The notes: generated by a model not told the origin, from the letters alone. A DNA stretch of 64,000 nucleotides from Staphylococcus hyicus (GCF_000816085.1 NZ_CP008747.1:744001-808000), one strand, 5' to 3'; positions 9,385 through 23,207 are shown, counted from the first letter of the stretch. A program made the numbers and translations.

Positions 9385-9582
9385 AAGAAATGAGTAATCA
9401 TCGTGAAACCTTTATTGAATGATGCAGCGTGGTGTTAATCGTACATCGCAAATGAAACGTTAATTCAATTACAAAAGAGTTATATGAAAGAGAGTAATGT
9501 GATGTGTCATTTATAACATTGATACAGGCATGTATTAAGTAATGGTGGTCAAACTACATATCAATTTGAATTTAAATATTAA
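9385..9582 (+). pseudogene. Decayed coding remnant between sepA and lmrS
   Basis: The 390-base gap between sepA and lmrS contains no intact gene, but the frame read from 9421 gives protein-like stretches broken by stops: SYIANETLIQLQKSYMKESN and, after two more stops, YRHVLSNGGQTTYQFEFKY. MSNHRETFIE at 9390 is in another frame. The end pattern TTYQFEFKY faintly resembles the C-terminal part of type B carboxylesterases, which is only a guess. No ribosome site or complete frame remains. Confidence 0.35.
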
Positions 9583-9624
9583 AATGATGTTCGGATTTTG
9601 AGTTGTAGAAAAGAGGTTTATGGC

Positions 9625-11055
9625 ATGGCAACAAAACAAATTGGGAAAGATGAGCGTAATATAATTGTAGCAGTGATGTTAATTAGTGCATTCACAGCAA
9701 TTCTAAATCAAACACTTTTAAATACAGCTTTACCAGACATTATGAAAGGGTTAAACATTGACGAGAGTACATCTCAATGGTTAGTAACAGGATTTATGTT
9801 AGTAAACGGAATTATGATTCCGTTGACCGCATATTTTATGGATCGGATACCTACGCGTACGCTTTATATGATTGCGATGGGCATCTTTCTTTTAGGATCT
9901 TTTATCGCGGCTTTGGCACCAAATTTTGCGATATTAATGATAGCTCGAGTGATACAAGCGATGGGCGCTGGCATTATTATGCCCTTAAGTCAATTCACGA
10001 TGTTTACACTCTTTCCAAAAGATCAACGTGGCTTCGCAATGGGTCTTTCTGGTCTAGTGATTCAGTTTGCACCCGCAATCGGACCTACGTTATCTGGGGT
10101 GCTCGTTGATCATTTTTCATGGCGCGTGCCATTAATTGTAGTGGTTGTCGTGGCAGTCATTGGTTATATATTTGGCTTTAAATTCATGCACAATTTTAGT
10201 ACAACAAAATCTGTAAAGTTGGATAAAGTATCAGTCATACTTTCAACACTAGGGTTTGGTATGATGTTATATGCATTTAGTATCGCAGGGACAATGGGTT
10301 TCCATCATCCAATTGTCATCATTAGCTTATCCCTAAGTCTTATCATTATCTTTTGGTTTATTAAACGGCAACTTTCAATCGATCATCCTATTTTAAGATT
10401 AGAAGCGTTTAAAAATCGTACTTTTGCTTTAACGTCCATTGCTTCAATGATTGCATTTACATCAATGGTAGGTCCAGCGCTTTTAGTACCGATTTATATT
10501 CAAAATGTACTTGGATTATCTGCCTTTTTATCTGGTTTAGTTGTCTTACCCGGTGCAATGATTAACGGCGTGATGTCTGTAGTAAACGGTAAAATATATG
10601 ATAAAGTAGGTGCACGCATTCTTATTATTCCAGGATTTACACTGTTACTCATCACAACGTTGATGCTTAGTCAAATTACGGCACATACATCGTATATGTA
10701 TGTTATTACCGTATTTACTATTCGTTTAGTCTCACTTTCTTTCATTATGATGCCTTTAAATACTGCTGGCATTAATGCGCTTGAAAACGATATGGTGTCA
10801 CACGGGACAGCAATTATGAATGCTTTGCGTACTATTTCAGGCTCTATGGGAACAGCAATCATGGTTACTGCGATGGCTATTGGAGCATCATGGTACAAAC
10901 CAGACATAACTATTGCAAAAATGATGATTCAAAAAGAGGCGATGGCTTTTGGAGTTGATTCGGCTTTTTATGTTGCTTCATTTATGGTGTTTATTGGCTT
11001 GGTCATTAGCTTATTCATTCATGACCGTACTAAAGTAAAGAAAAATACGATGTAA
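9625..11055 (+). CDS. lmrS: Multidrug MFS efflux pump LmrS
   Basis: 476-residue DHA2-family antiporter with 14 predicted helices. Helix 1 carries NQTLLNTALPDIM, then ARVIQAMGAGIIMPLSQF (motif B) and GLVIQFAPAIGPTLSGVLV (motif C). It resembles LmrB/LmrS pumps. S. aureus LmrS exports lincomycin, linezolid, chloramphenicol and others, and is also third after sdrM and sepA. ATG 9625 follows AAAAGAGG by 8 bases. A TTG at 9598 and an out-of-frame ATG at 9620 are rejected. Substrates in this species are inferred. Confidence 0.83.
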   Translation: MATKQIGKDERNIIVAVMLISAFTAILNQTLLNTALPDIMKGLNIDESTSQWLVTGFMLVNGIMIPLTAYFMDRIPTRTLYMIAMGIFLLGSFIAALAPNFAILMIARVIQAMGAGIIMPLSQFTMFTLFPKDQRGFAMGLSGLVIQFAPAIGPTLSGVLVDHFSWRVPLIVVVVVAVIGYIFGFKFMHNFSTTKSVKLDKVSVILSTLGFGMMLYAFSIAGTMGFHHPIVIISLSLSLIIIFWFIKRQLSIDHPILRLEAFKNRTFALTSIASMIAFTSMVGPALLVPIYIQNVLGLSAFLSGLVVLPGAMINGVMSVVNGKIYDKVGARILIIPGFTLLLITTLMLSQITAHTSYMYVITVFTIRLVSLSFIMMPLNTAGINALENDMVSHGTAIMNALRTISGSMGTAIMVTAMAIGASWYKPDITIAKMMIQKEAMAFGVDSAFYVASFMVFIGLVISLFIHDRTKVKKNTM

Positions 11056-11157
11056 GCATGCGTTAAAATAGTGACCAAAAATAATGCATATACCTTATTT
11101 TGAAACGATATCTTTGGTAAAATAAATTTAAAATGTTTACTAAAGGAGATGGCGGAT

Positions 11158-12222
11158 GTGTTAACACAAGAGCAAGTTAAATCTATCTTAGGTGAAATGA
11201 TTGATCCATCGGTTAACGTTCCTCTTAAAGAGACGGAAGGGTTAATAGAAGTTTCTATTAAAGAGGACAAAGCACATGTCAGTGTAAAAGTTGCAATGGC
11301 GAAATTAGGGGGACAGCACCAGCTTGATTTACAAATGGCAATTGTTGAGAAATTAAAAGAAAATGGTGCAAAAACAGTGGGTATTCGTTTTGAAGCCTTG
11401 CCCGATGAGAAAGTACAAAAATTTAAAGAAACGGATGATTCAAAGCAACAAACAATAGAAGAATTTTTAGCGCAGGGCAATGATTTAGAATTTATTGCTA
11501 TTGCTTCTGGTAAAGGAGGCGTGGGTAAATCAACAGTTTCTGTTAATTTAGCTGTGGCATTGGCACGACAAGGAAAACGTGTAGGATTAATAGATGCGGA
11601 TATATATGGGTTCAGTGTCCCTGATATGATGGGTATTGACACCAAACCCAATATTGAAGGGAAATCGGTGGTACCTGTGGAACGGCATGGGGTTAAAGTG
11701 ATTTCAATGGCGTTTTTCGTTGAGGAGAATGCACCCGTGATTTGGCGTGGTCCTATGTTAGGTAAGATGCTTACAAATTTCTTCACAGATGTTAAATGGG
11801 GAGAACTCGACTATTTAATTCTTGATTTACCTCCTGGAACAGGGGATGTAGCCCTAGATGTGCATACCATGTTACCGTCAAGTAAAGAAATTATTGTTAC
11901 TACACCACATCCAACTGCAGCATTTGTAGCAGCTAGAGCAGGTGCGATGGCAAAACACACTGATCATAGTATATTAGGTGTTATAGAAAATATGTCTTAT
12001 TTCCAAAGTAAAGAAACAGGAAACAAAGAATACATTTTTGGTCAAGGTGGCGGTCAAAAATTAGCTAATGAACTACAAACAGATTTGTTAGGCCAACTTC
12101 CTTTAGCACAGCCCTCTTGGAAACCGGCTGATTTTTCACCATCAGTATACCAACCTGAAGATGAACTAGGCCAAATATATCTTGATATGGCACAAAAAAT
12201 AATAGCGAAAACACAAGTATAA
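11158..12222 (+). CDS. mrp: Mrp/NBP35-family P-loop ATPase of the SalA type
   Basis: 354 residues: an N-terminal MIP18/DUF59-like domain (about 1-85), then a deviant Walker A IASGKGGVGKSTVSVNLA (about 114-130), switch DADIYGFSVPDM and Walker B LILDLPPGTGDVALD. Mrp proteins usually carry Fe-S clusters on a C-terminal CxxC. Here the matching place after ENMSYF reads QSKETGNKEYIFG with no cysteines, as in Bacillus SalA, so bridging-cluster binding is unlikely. The start is GTG 11158, nine bases after AAGGAG; the ATG at 11149 abuts the ribosome site. It lies just upstream of the rRNA operon. Confidence 0.85.
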   Translation: MLTQEQVKSILGEMIDPSVNVPLKETEGLIEVSIKEDKAHVSVKVAMAKLGGQHQLDLQMAIVEKLKENGAKTVGIRFEALPDEKVQKFKETDDSKQQTIEEFLAQGNDLEFIAIASGKGGVGKSTVSVNLAVALARQGKRVGLIDADIYGFSVPDMMGIDTKPNIEGKSVVPVERHGVKVISMAFFVEENAPVIWRGPMLGKMLTNFFTDVKWGELDYLILDLPPGTGDVALDVHTMLPSSKEIIVTTPHPTAAFVAARAGAMAKHTDHSILGVIENMSYFQSKETGNKEYIFGQGGGQKLANELQTDLLGQLPLAQPSWKPADFSPSVYQPEDELGQIYLDMAQKIIAKTQV

Positions 12223-12259
12223 TTAACTTATAAACATTCTAAAATGAGTTACAAATCAT

Positions 12260-12308
12260 CAGAGTAGGCTAGGAATCTATATGATTTCGAAATCTACTCT
12301 GTTTTTTT
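12260..12308 (+). terminator. Terminator after mrp
   Basis: CAGAGTAG and CTACTCTG form a perfect 8-bp stem with a loop of about 25 bases, followed by seven T residues. Confidence 0.8.
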
Positions 12309-12456
12309 GTGCTCTATAGTTAAAATACGTGTAAATAGAATGAAATAAGTGTAAAGAAAAACCTTGCACTTTTAAACGAACCTGATAAAATAAATTCTTG
12401 TGAGCACAACGAAGCTCGCCTGAGCAAAAAAAGATTAAAAAAGTTGAAAATAATTG

Positions 12457-12485
12457 TTGACTTTGATTGTTAAACTTGCTAAGAT
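12457..12485 (+). promoter_or_regulatory. rRNA operon promoter P1
   Basis: TTGACT (12457-12462), a 17-base spacer and TAAGAT (12480-12485). The upstream region is A-rich, like an UP element. It lies about 275 bases before 16S. Confidence 0.8.
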
Positions 12486-12600
12486 ATAAAAGTCGCTGAA
12501 AACGACGGAAACATTTTAAGAATAAATTTTCAATAGTGTAAAAGTTACTATTGAAATTGTAAAAAGAATGTTTTAAAATTATAAAAGTCTTGTAAATAAC

Positions 12601-12629
12601 TTGTTAAGAACGTTAAGTTGTGATAAGAT
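12601..12629 (+). promoter_or_regulatory. rRNA operon promoter P2
   Basis: TTGTTA (12601-12606), 17 bases, then TAAGAT (12624-12629). It shares its -10 with P1 and gives the tandem-promoter layout usual for Firmicutes rrn operons. The leader 12630-12760 holds no gene. Confidence 0.65.
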
Positions 12630-12760
12630 ATTCGATACCTAAATGAACATTGAAAACTGAATGACAATATGTCAACGTTAATTCCAATAATTTTGAGTAC
12701 GTAACGTACTTTCAAGAGTGATTGGCTTAAGCAATCAACGAGCTATATCAAGCTTACTTC

Positions 12761-17620
<4,860 letters not shown>

Positions 17621-17742
17621 TTTAGTTCATAAGGTGATGCTTGTGAAACAATACTTACTATCTAGTTTTGAATGTATAATCATTCATTTTACGAAGTGAC
17701 ATGTTCGAATACGAACGTTTAACACACCGTATTTTACGAAGT

Positions 17743-17843
17743 GAAAACGTTTGAAGTCTATGAATCGCAAGAAAGATCGAAGGCGTTTACTTACCGTAAA
17801 CAACTGAGTGATGACGTAGCGATGAAGACGAATGCGAACGTTT
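17743..17843 (+). repeat. Structured spacer repeat, copy 2 (23S-5S)
   Basis: Second copy of the element at 14579-14680. The inner hairpin is GTTTAC/GTAAAC instead of CTTAC/GTAAG, and the end pair is AACGTT/AACGTT instead of AGCGTT/AACGCT, so pairing is kept while the bases differ. The remaining spacer 17621-17742 and 17844-17862 shows no gene. Confidence 0.75.
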
Positions 17844-17862
17844 GACACGAAGTAAAACATTG

Positions 17863-17977
17863 TTTGGTGACAATAGCAAAGAGGCCACACCTGTTCCCAT
17901 GCCGAACACAGAAGTTAAGCTCTTTAGCGCCGATGGTAGTCGGACTTACGTTCCGCGAGAGTAGGACGTTGCCAAGC
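17863..17977 (+). rRNA. 5S ribosomal RNA
   Basis: 115-nt gene with the conserved core CCTGTTCCCATGCCGAACAC and closing strands TTTGGTGACAATAGC and ACGTTGCCAAGC, in its usual place after 23S. Confidence 0.97.
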
Positions 17978-17987
17978 ATAACATTAA

Positions 17988-18062
17988 TCCACAGTAGCTC
18001 AGTGGTAGAGCTATCGGCTGTTAACCGATCGGTCGTAGGTTCGAGTCCTACCTGTGGAGCCA
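17988..18062 (+). tRNA. tRNA-Asn (GTT)
   Basis: Acceptor TCCACAG pairs with CTGTGGA. Anticodon loop CTGTTAA. T loop GGTTCGAGTCC. CCA is encoded (discriminator G, then CCA). First of six tRNAs after 5S. Confidence 0.97.
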
Positions 18063-18063
18063 T

Positions 18064-18135
18064 GGCCCCTTGGTCAAGCGGTTAAGACACCGCCCTTTCA
18101 CGGCGGTAACACGGGTTCGAGTCCCGTAGGGGTCA
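18064..18135 (+). tRNA. tRNA-Glu (TTC)
   Basis: Acceptor GGCCCCT pairs with AGGGGTC. Anticodon TTC lies in loop CTTTCAC. T arm CGGGTTCGAGTCCCG. No CCA is encoded (A is followed by TTA), so CCA must be added enzymatically. Confidence 0.97.
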
Positions 18136-18144
18136 TTATTATAT

Positions 18145-18220
18145 GGAGAATTAGCTCAGCTGGGAGAGCATCTGCCTTACAAGCAGAGGGTCGGCGGTTC
18201 GAACCCGTCATTCTCCACCA
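18145..18220 (+). tRNA. tRNA-Val (TAC)
   Basis: Acceptor GGAGAAT pairs with ATTCTCC. Anticodon TAC in loop CTTACAA. CCA is encoded. Confidence 0.97.
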
Positions 18221-18239
18221 TTTTTTGAAAAGCATATCT

Positions 18240-18323
18240 GGAGGGGTAGCGAAGTGGCTAAACGCGGCGGACTGTAAATCCGCTCCTTCGGGTTCGGCAG
18301 TTCGAATCTGCCCCCCTCCACCA
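18240..18323 (+). tRNA. tRNA-Tyr (GTA)
   Basis: 84 nt with the long class II variable arm (CTCCTTCGGG). Acceptor GGAGGGG pairs with CCCCTCC. Anticodon GTA. CCA is encoded. Confidence 0.97.
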
Positions 18324-18327
18324 TTAA

Positions 18328-18402
18328 TGGGCTATAGCCAAGCGGTAAGGCAACGGACTTTGACTCCGTCACTCGCTGGTTCGAATCCAGCTAGCCCAGC
18401 CA
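18328..18402 (+). tRNA. tRNA-Gln (TTG)
   Basis: Acceptor TGGGCTA pairs with TAGCCCA. Anticodon TTG in loop CTTTGAC. CCA is encoded. Confidence 0.97.
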
Positions 18403-18405
18403 TAT

Positions 18406-18478
18406 GAGCCATTAGCTCAGTTGGTAGAGCATCTGACTTTTAATCAGAGGGTCAGAGGTTCGAATCCTCTATGGCTCA
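18406..18478 (+). tRNA. tRNA-Lys (TTT)
   Basis: Acceptor GAGCCAT pairs with ATGGCTC. Anticodon TTT in loop CTTTTAA. Discriminator A is followed by CTT, so CCA is not encoded. Last tRNA of the operon. Confidence 0.97.
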
Positions 18479-18484
18479 CTTATT

Positions 18485-18513
18485 GACCTTATCTTGAGAT
18501 GAGGTCTTTTTTT
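18485..18513 (+). terminator. rrn/tRNA operon terminator
   Basis: GACCTTATCT pairs with AGATGAGGTC around TG and runs into seven T residues, seven bases after tRNA-Lys. Confidence 0.88.
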
Positions 18514-18530
18514 ATTGTTTCTAAATGTTT

Positions 18531-18563
18531 AACGGTTGGTATGCTTATGTACCAACTGTTTTT
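18531..18563 (+). terminator. Second hairpin after rrn operon
   Basis: AACGGTTGGTA and TACCAACTGTT form an 11-bp stem (one G-U pair) followed by T residues. It probably acts as a back-up terminator. Confidence 0.7.
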
Positions 18564-18658
18564 CTTTGGAGTTATTAATTGGATTGACAGCATCATTTAT
18601 TGGGTAACATTTGTAAAACTAAACTCTCTATACAGGATTTTATATTTATTAAATGTTA

Positions 18659-18686
18659 ATGAATAAAAATATTCTGTATAAATTCA
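18659..18686 (+). promoter_or_regulatory. Probable tandem ARG boxes upstream of arginase
   Basis: ATGAATAAAAATATTC and TGTATAAATTCA match the ArgR/AhrC operator pattern TGAATWWWWATTCA imperfectly and lie side by side 210 bases before rocF. Arginase genes are known ArgR/AhrC targets in Firmicutes. The match is visual only. The rest of the 18564-18895 gap is AT-rich with no gene seen. Confidence 0.45.
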
Positions 18687-18895
18687 GTCGTTTTTATACA
18701 TAATTAAAATACTTTTATACTTTTGGGTAAATAATCATTCATAATTCGTTATATCAATAAATCGAAGATGCTTTGAAGGTCAATGATTGCGCTTGATTAA
18801 CCGTTTATGAAGTTTTATGATGGGCATAAGGTTGTGTTGATCTACATGGGGGAAGATACAATACGATCAATAATTTTTGAAGGGGTTATACATAT

Positions 18896-19801
18896 ATGAA
18901 TAAAGTGATAGAAATTATTGGTGCACCTACAACATTTGGTCAAAAAAAACTGGGGGTTAATTTTGGACCTGATGCAATTCGTTATGCTGGTGCAGTTGCT
19001 CGTTTAAAACGCATTGGTCATACCGTAATTGACAGCGGTAATGTAGATACACCACCAGTTGATTTAGAAAAATTTCAATCAAAACAGCCTGGGCTACAAA
19101 ATTATGATGAAATTCTCACATTTTCAAATCATTTGAAAGATAAAGTTTCTGAAAGTATTCAAAATCATCATTTTCCAGTGATTCTTGGCGGCGATCATTC
19201 ATTAGCAATTGGTTCAATTTCAGGAGTCAGTGAAAATTATAAAGAATTAGGCATTATTTGGTATGATGCACATGGAGATTTAAACCTTCCAGAAGAATCA
19301 CCATCTGGAAATGTTCATGGTATGCCGCTTCGAATATTGGCTGGTGAAGGCGAGGATGGTTTAGTACAACTCGGTGGCTTTGCGCCCAAAGTGAAACCAG
19401 AAAATATTGTTCTAATTGGTATGCGTGATTTAGATTATGGTGAACGTGAATATATTAAAAAGCATGATATTAAAACTTATACTATGGCAGAAATAGATGA
19501 AATGGGAATCAAAGCAGTTATTTCAGAAACAATTGATTATTTGAAAGACCGCACAGATGGTGTGCATCTTTCATTAGATGTAGATGCTTTAGACCCAGAA
19601 GAAACACCAGGAACAGGGACTAAAGTGTTAGGCGGACTTACATATAGAGAGAGTCATTTCGCGTTAGAGCAACTTCAAAAATCTGGATTAATTACATCTA
19701 TGGATCTAGTTGAAGTAAATCCTTTATTAGATGAAGGTAATAAAACGGCAGAACAGGCTGTGGCATTATTGGGTTCATTTTTTGGAGAAAGTTTGTTATA
19801 A
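18896..19801 (+). CDS. rocF: Arginase RocF
   Basis: Manganese enzyme that splits L-arginine into ornithine and urea, feeding the arginine-to-proline/glutamate route and urease. The 301-residue ureohydrolase fold shows all metal-ligand motifs: [17 protein letters not shown] with SGNVHGM, and [16 protein letters not shown]. The length matches S. aureus RocF. ATG 18896 has GAAGGGG about ten bases upstream. It is monocistronic, between the rrn operon and cdaA, each side closed by a terminator. Probable ARG boxes lie upstream. Confidence 0.95.
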   Translation: MNKVIEIIGAPTTFGQKKLGVNFGPDAIRYAGAVARLKRIGHTVIDSGNVDTPPVDLEKFQSKQPGLQNYDEILTFSNHLKDKVSESIQNHHFPVILGGDHSLAIGSISGVSENYKELGIIWYDAHGDLNLPEESPSGNVHGMPLRILAGEGEDGLVQLGGFAPKVKPENIVLIGMRDLDYGEREYIKKHDIKTYTMAEIDEMGIKAVISETIDYLKDRTDGVHLSLDVDALDPEETPGTGTKVLGGLTYRESHFALEQLQKSGLITSMDLVEVNPLLDEGNKTAEQAVALLGSFFGESLL

Positions 19802-19818
19802 CTTAATAAATAGTGACT

Positions 19819-19871
19819 TAAAATCATGGTGATGTTGATATTTTGAAGTTAACGTTATCATGATTTTTTTT
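19819..19871 (+). terminator. rocF terminator
   Basis: AAAATCATGGTGAT pairs with GTTATCATGATTTT (with G-U pairs) across a loop of about 22 bases, then a T run. Confidence 0.75.
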
Positions 19872-19902
19872 ATAGAAATTTGGTAGAACATTATTTTGGG
19901 AT

Positions 19903-19931
19903 ATGACAGTGACTAGTTTGCTTGGTATAAT
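19903..19931 (+). promoter_or_regulatory. Promoter of cdaA-cdaR-glmM
   Basis: ATGACA (19903-19908), 17-base spacer and a perfect TATAAT (19926-19931), 35 bases before the cdaA start. Confidence 0.65.
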
Positions 19932-19966
19932 ATGGGATATGGGAATAGATTACCGGAGGAGATGCT

Positions 19967-20773
19967 ATGCAAATTTCTAACCTCTTTCAAAACTTGAGTA
20001 CGCTTGAGGTCATTACTGGTATTCTAGATTTATTAATTGTATGGTACGTCATTTACCTACTCATCACTGTTTTTAAAGGAACTAAAGCAATACAGTTGTT
20101 AAAGGGAATTTTATTTATATTGGTAGGTAAAGGTATCAGTGAATATTTACAGTTGACGACGACTTCAAGACTATTTGATTTAGTCATGCAATGGGGGTTC
20201 CTTGCAATAATTGTTATTTTTCAACCTGAGATTAGACGTGCGTTAGAACAGCTTGGAAGAGGGAGTTTGTTCAAACGATATGCGATGACATCTTCAGTAG
20301 AAGTGCCAAAACTTGTTGAATCAGTTTCTAAATCTGTTCAATACATGGCAAAACGACGTATTGGTGCTTTAATTGTTTTTGAAAAAGAGACCGGATTACA
20401 AGATTACATAGAAACAGGTATTCCGATGCACTCTGATATTTCACAAGAGTTATTAATCAATGTGTTTATTCCAAATACACCATTACATGATGGAGCGATG
20501 ATCATTCAAGGCGACAAAATTGCGACTGCAGCAAGTTATTTACCTTTGTCAGATAGTCCTAAAATAGCTAAAAGTTTAGGAACAAGACATCGTGCAGCAG
20601 TGGGTATTTCGGAGGTCTCCGATGCTTTTACAGTGATTGTATCAGAAGAAACAGGATCTATTTCTGTGACATTTGATGGAAAATTACGTAAAGATATCTC
20701 AATTGAAGCATTTGAAGAACTTTTAACTGAACATTGGTTTGGATCACATTTTTCAAAGAAAGGCGTGAATTAA
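19967..20773 (+). CDS. cdaA: Membrane diadenylate cyclase CdaA (DacA)
   Basis: Makes cyclic di-AMP from two ATP. This second messenger controls potassium and osmolyte transport and cell-wall strength, and is normally essential. The 268-residue protein has three N-terminal membrane helices (about 15-80) and a cytoplasmic DAC domain with the catalytic motifs LHDGAMII and GTRHRAAVG. The ribosome site GGAGGAG lies before ATG 19967. The operon cdaA-cdaR-glmM is the conserved Firmicutes arrangement. CdaR and GlmM both bind and regulate CdaA, which links c-di-AMP to peptidoglycan precursor supply. Confidence 0.96.
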   Translation: MQISNLFQNLSTLEVITGILDLLIVWYVIYLLITVFKGTKAIQLLKGILFILVGKGISEYLQLTTTSRLFDLVMQWGFLAIIVIFQPEIRRALEQLGRGSLFKRYAMTSSVEVPKLVESVSKSVQYMAKRRIGALIVFEKETGLQDYIETGIPMHSDISQELLINVFIPNTPLHDGAMIIQGDKIATAASYLPLSDSPKIAKSLGTRHRAAVGISEVSDAFTVIVSEETGSISVTFDGKLRKDISIEAFEELLTEHWFGSHFSKKGVN

Positions 20774-21706
20774 ATGTTTGAATCTAAATGGGGACTTCGA
20801 TTTTTTGCATTTATACTCGCGTTATTACTTTTCCTTTCTGTAAATAATGTGTTTGGTGAATCTTTTAATACGGATCGCATTTCAAATGATGGCAATAAAA
20901 CAATTAAAAATGTACCTGTTGAGGTTATTAATAATAATAAAAATCTATATGTATCAGGTGCGCCAGACAGTGTAGATGTTGAATTGAGCGGTCCACAGTC
21001 TAAAATTTTGCAAGCTCAAAAAATTGAAGATTATAAAGTAACATTAGACGTCTCTGATGCGAGTCCAGGAGAGCATACCGTTGACTTTCAAGTGCGTGGT
21101 TTAGATAAAGATATCAATTATCGTGTCTATCCGAAAGAGGCATCACTATCAATTGAAAAGAAAGAAAGTAGAATGATTACTGTAGAACCAAACACAAGTC
21201 CATATGCAGTGGATCCAAACTATAAAATTAAAGATGAATCAGTGTCACCAAGAACTGTAAAAGTTGTAGGCGGCAAAGAACAACTTGATCGAATCGCTTT
21301 TGCAAAGGCAAGTTACACGAATGATAATGGCATCTCTGAAAAAACAACTGGACAGGCAAAAGTGGCAGTTTTCGATAAAAATATGAATAAATTAGATGTT
21401 CAAATTGTGCCTTCTTCAGTAGATTTAACGGTCGATGTGGAACCATATTATAAAAAAGTGAAAGTGAAAGTGATCCGAAAAGGGGAACCACAAGACGGGG
21501 CAACGATTTCTGATGTAAGCCTTAATAAAGACACCATTGAAATATATGGTAATCGTAAAGATCTTGAAGACATCGAAGACATCACAGCACATGTGGACGT
21601 GAATGGTGTTTCAGAAACGACAAATAGGGAAGTTAAACTAGACTTACCACCTGGTGTGACACACGCAAAACCTTCAACGGTGGAAGCTACTATTAAAGTA
21701 AATTAA
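20774..21706 (+). CDS. cdaR: CdaA regulator CdaR (YbbR-domain protein)
   Basis: 310 residues: one N-terminal membrane anchor (WGLRFFAFILALLLFLSV, about 5-22), then an extracytoplasmic chain of YbbR domains, three recognisable by repeated VPVEV and SVDVELSG/SVDLTVDVEP patterns and probably a fourth. It modulates the diadenylate cyclase CdaA from outside the membrane. ATG 20774 directly follows the cdaA stop, so translation is probably coupled. Confidence 0.93.
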   Translation: MFESKWGLRFFAFILALLLFLSVNNVFGESFNTDRISNDGNKTIKNVPVEVINNNKNLYVSGAPDSVDVELSGPQSKILQAQKIEDYKVTLDVSDASPGEHTVDFQVRGLDKDINYRVYPKEASLSIEKKESRMITVEPNTSPYAVDPNYKIKDESVSPRTVKVVGGKEQLDRIAFAKASYTNDNGISEKTTGQAKVAVFDKNMNKLDVQIVPSSVDLTVDVEPYYKKVKVKVIRKGEPQDGATISDVSLNKDTIEIYGNRKDLEDIEDITAHVDVNGVSETTNREVKLDLPPGVTHAKPSTVEATIKVN

Positions 21707-21732
21707 CGATGATATAAAAGGAGAAATGAATT

Positions 21733-23082
21733 ATGGGTAAATACTTTGGTACAGACGGTGTAAGAGGCGTTGCCAACCAAGAATTAACTCCAGAACTTGC
21801 ATTTAAATTAGGACGTTATGGTGGCTATGTATTAGCACATAATCAACACAAAGACCACCCACGTGTCCTTGTAGGTAAAGACACACGTGTATCAGGTGAA
21901 ATGCTAGAAAATGCATTAATTGCAGGCCTCGTATCTATAGGCGCTGAAGTGATGCGTTTAGGTGTCATTTCAACACCAGGTGTAGCCTATTTAACAAAAG
22001 AAATGGGTGCAGAATTAGGTGTGATGATTTCTGCATCGCATAATCCAGTTGCCGATAATGGTATTAAATTTTTTGGCTCTGACGGATTTAAATTGTCTGA
22101 TGATCAAGAAAATGAAATAGAGACGCTTTTAGATCAAGAACATCCTGATTTACCAAGGCCTACAGGCAATCAAATTGTGCATACTTCTGATTATTTTGAA
22201 GGTGCACAAAAGTATTTAAGTTATTTAAAGTCAACGGTTGATGTGAATTTAGAAGGACTTAAAATTGCGCTTGATGGTGCACATGGTTCGACTGCTTCCT
22301 TAGCACCATTTTTATTCGGTGATTTAGAAGCGGATACTGTAACAATGGGATGTAGCCCAGATGGTTATAATATAAATGATGGTGTGGGGTCTACACATCC
22401 AGAAGCGCTTGCTGAAAAAGTGCGTGAAACAGAAGCTGATTTTGGTTTAGCATTTGATGGCGATGGCGATCGTATTATTGCTGTAGACGAATATGGGAAC
22501 ATTGTAGACGGTGATCAAATCATGTTTATTATTGGCCAAGAAATGGCTAAAAATCATGAACTAAATGATAATATGATTGTGTCCACAGTCATGAGTAATT
22601 TAGGTTTCTATAAAGCTTTAGAAAGTGAAGGTATTGCGTCGAATAAGACAAAAGTGGGTGACCGCTATGTCGTTGAAGAAATGCGTCGAGGCAATTATAA
22701 TTTAGGCGGAGAACAGTCTGGTCATATTGTAATGATGGATTACAATACGACGGGTGATGGTCTTTTAACAGGTATACAATTAGCAGCAGTTGTGAAACGA
22801 TCAGGAAAATCTTTGAGCGAACTCGCAGCACAAATGAAAAAATATCCACAATCATTAGTCAATGTACGTGTTTCAGATAAACATGGTGTTGAACAAAATG
22901 CTGATGTTAAAGCTGTCATGCAAGACGTTGAAAATGAAATGAACGGTGAAGGTCGTATTTTAGTGCGTCCTTCAGGAACAGAACCACTTGTGCGTGTTAT
23001 GGTTGAAGCTAAAACTGATGAAGATGCAGAACGCTTTGCGAAAACAATCGCAGATGTAGTTGAAGCTAAAATGGGATTATAA
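21733..23082 (+). CDS. glmM: Phosphoglucosamine mutase GlmM
   Basis: Converts glucosamine-6-phosphate to glucosamine-1-phosphate for UDP-GlcNAc synthesis. The 449-residue alpha-D-phosphohexomutase has the phosphoserine loop [12 protein letters not shown] (about residue 100), the Mg loop [10 protein letters not shown], the sugar loop GGEQSGHI and the C-terminal phosphate loop [14 protein letters not shown] 21733 follows AAAGGAG. Third gene of the cdaA operon. Its product also binds CdaA in related species. Confidence 0.97.
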   Translation: MGKYFGTDGVRGVANQELTPELAFKLGRYGGYVLAHNQHKDHPRVLVGKDTRVSGEMLENALIAGLVSIGAEVMRLGVISTPGVAYLTKEMGAELGVMISASHNPVADNGIKFFGSDGFKLSDDQENEIETLLDQEHPDLPRPTGNQIVHTSDYFEGAQKYLSYLKSTVDVNLEGLKIALDGAHGSTASLAPFLFGDLEADTVTMGCSPDGYNINDGVGSTHPEALAEKVRETEADFGLAFDGDGDRIIAVDEYGNIVDGDQIMFIIGQEMAKNHELNDNMIVSTVMSNLGFYKALESEGIASNKTKVGDRYVVEEMRRGNYNLGGEQSGHIVMMDYNTTGDGLLTGIQLAAVVKRSGKSLSELAAQMKKYPQSLVNVRVSDKHGVEQNADVKAVMQDVENEMNGEGRILVRPSGTEPLVRVMVEAKTDEDAERFAKTIADVVEAKMGL

Positions 23083-23085
23083 TAA

Positions 23086-23117
23086 AAAGTGAGCGTATAA
23101 AGCGCTCACTTTTTTTA
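23086..23117 (+). terminator. glmM terminator
   Basis: AAAGTGAGCG and CGCTCACTTT form a perfect stem around TATAAAG, followed by T residues. Confidence 0.9.
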
Positions 23118-23207
23118 CGAGTTATATTGACTTTACCCACTATCCTTGCGATATATATGAGACTTAATTGTTTCTTAAGAGAATTTTAAAAAACGACCAA
23201 CAATTAT

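Noticed and set aside
11019-11786. 255-codon frame on the minus strand across lmrS and mrp
   Set aside because: It lies antisense to two well-supported genes, has no ribosome site, and its low-complexity translation reflects mrp codon use.
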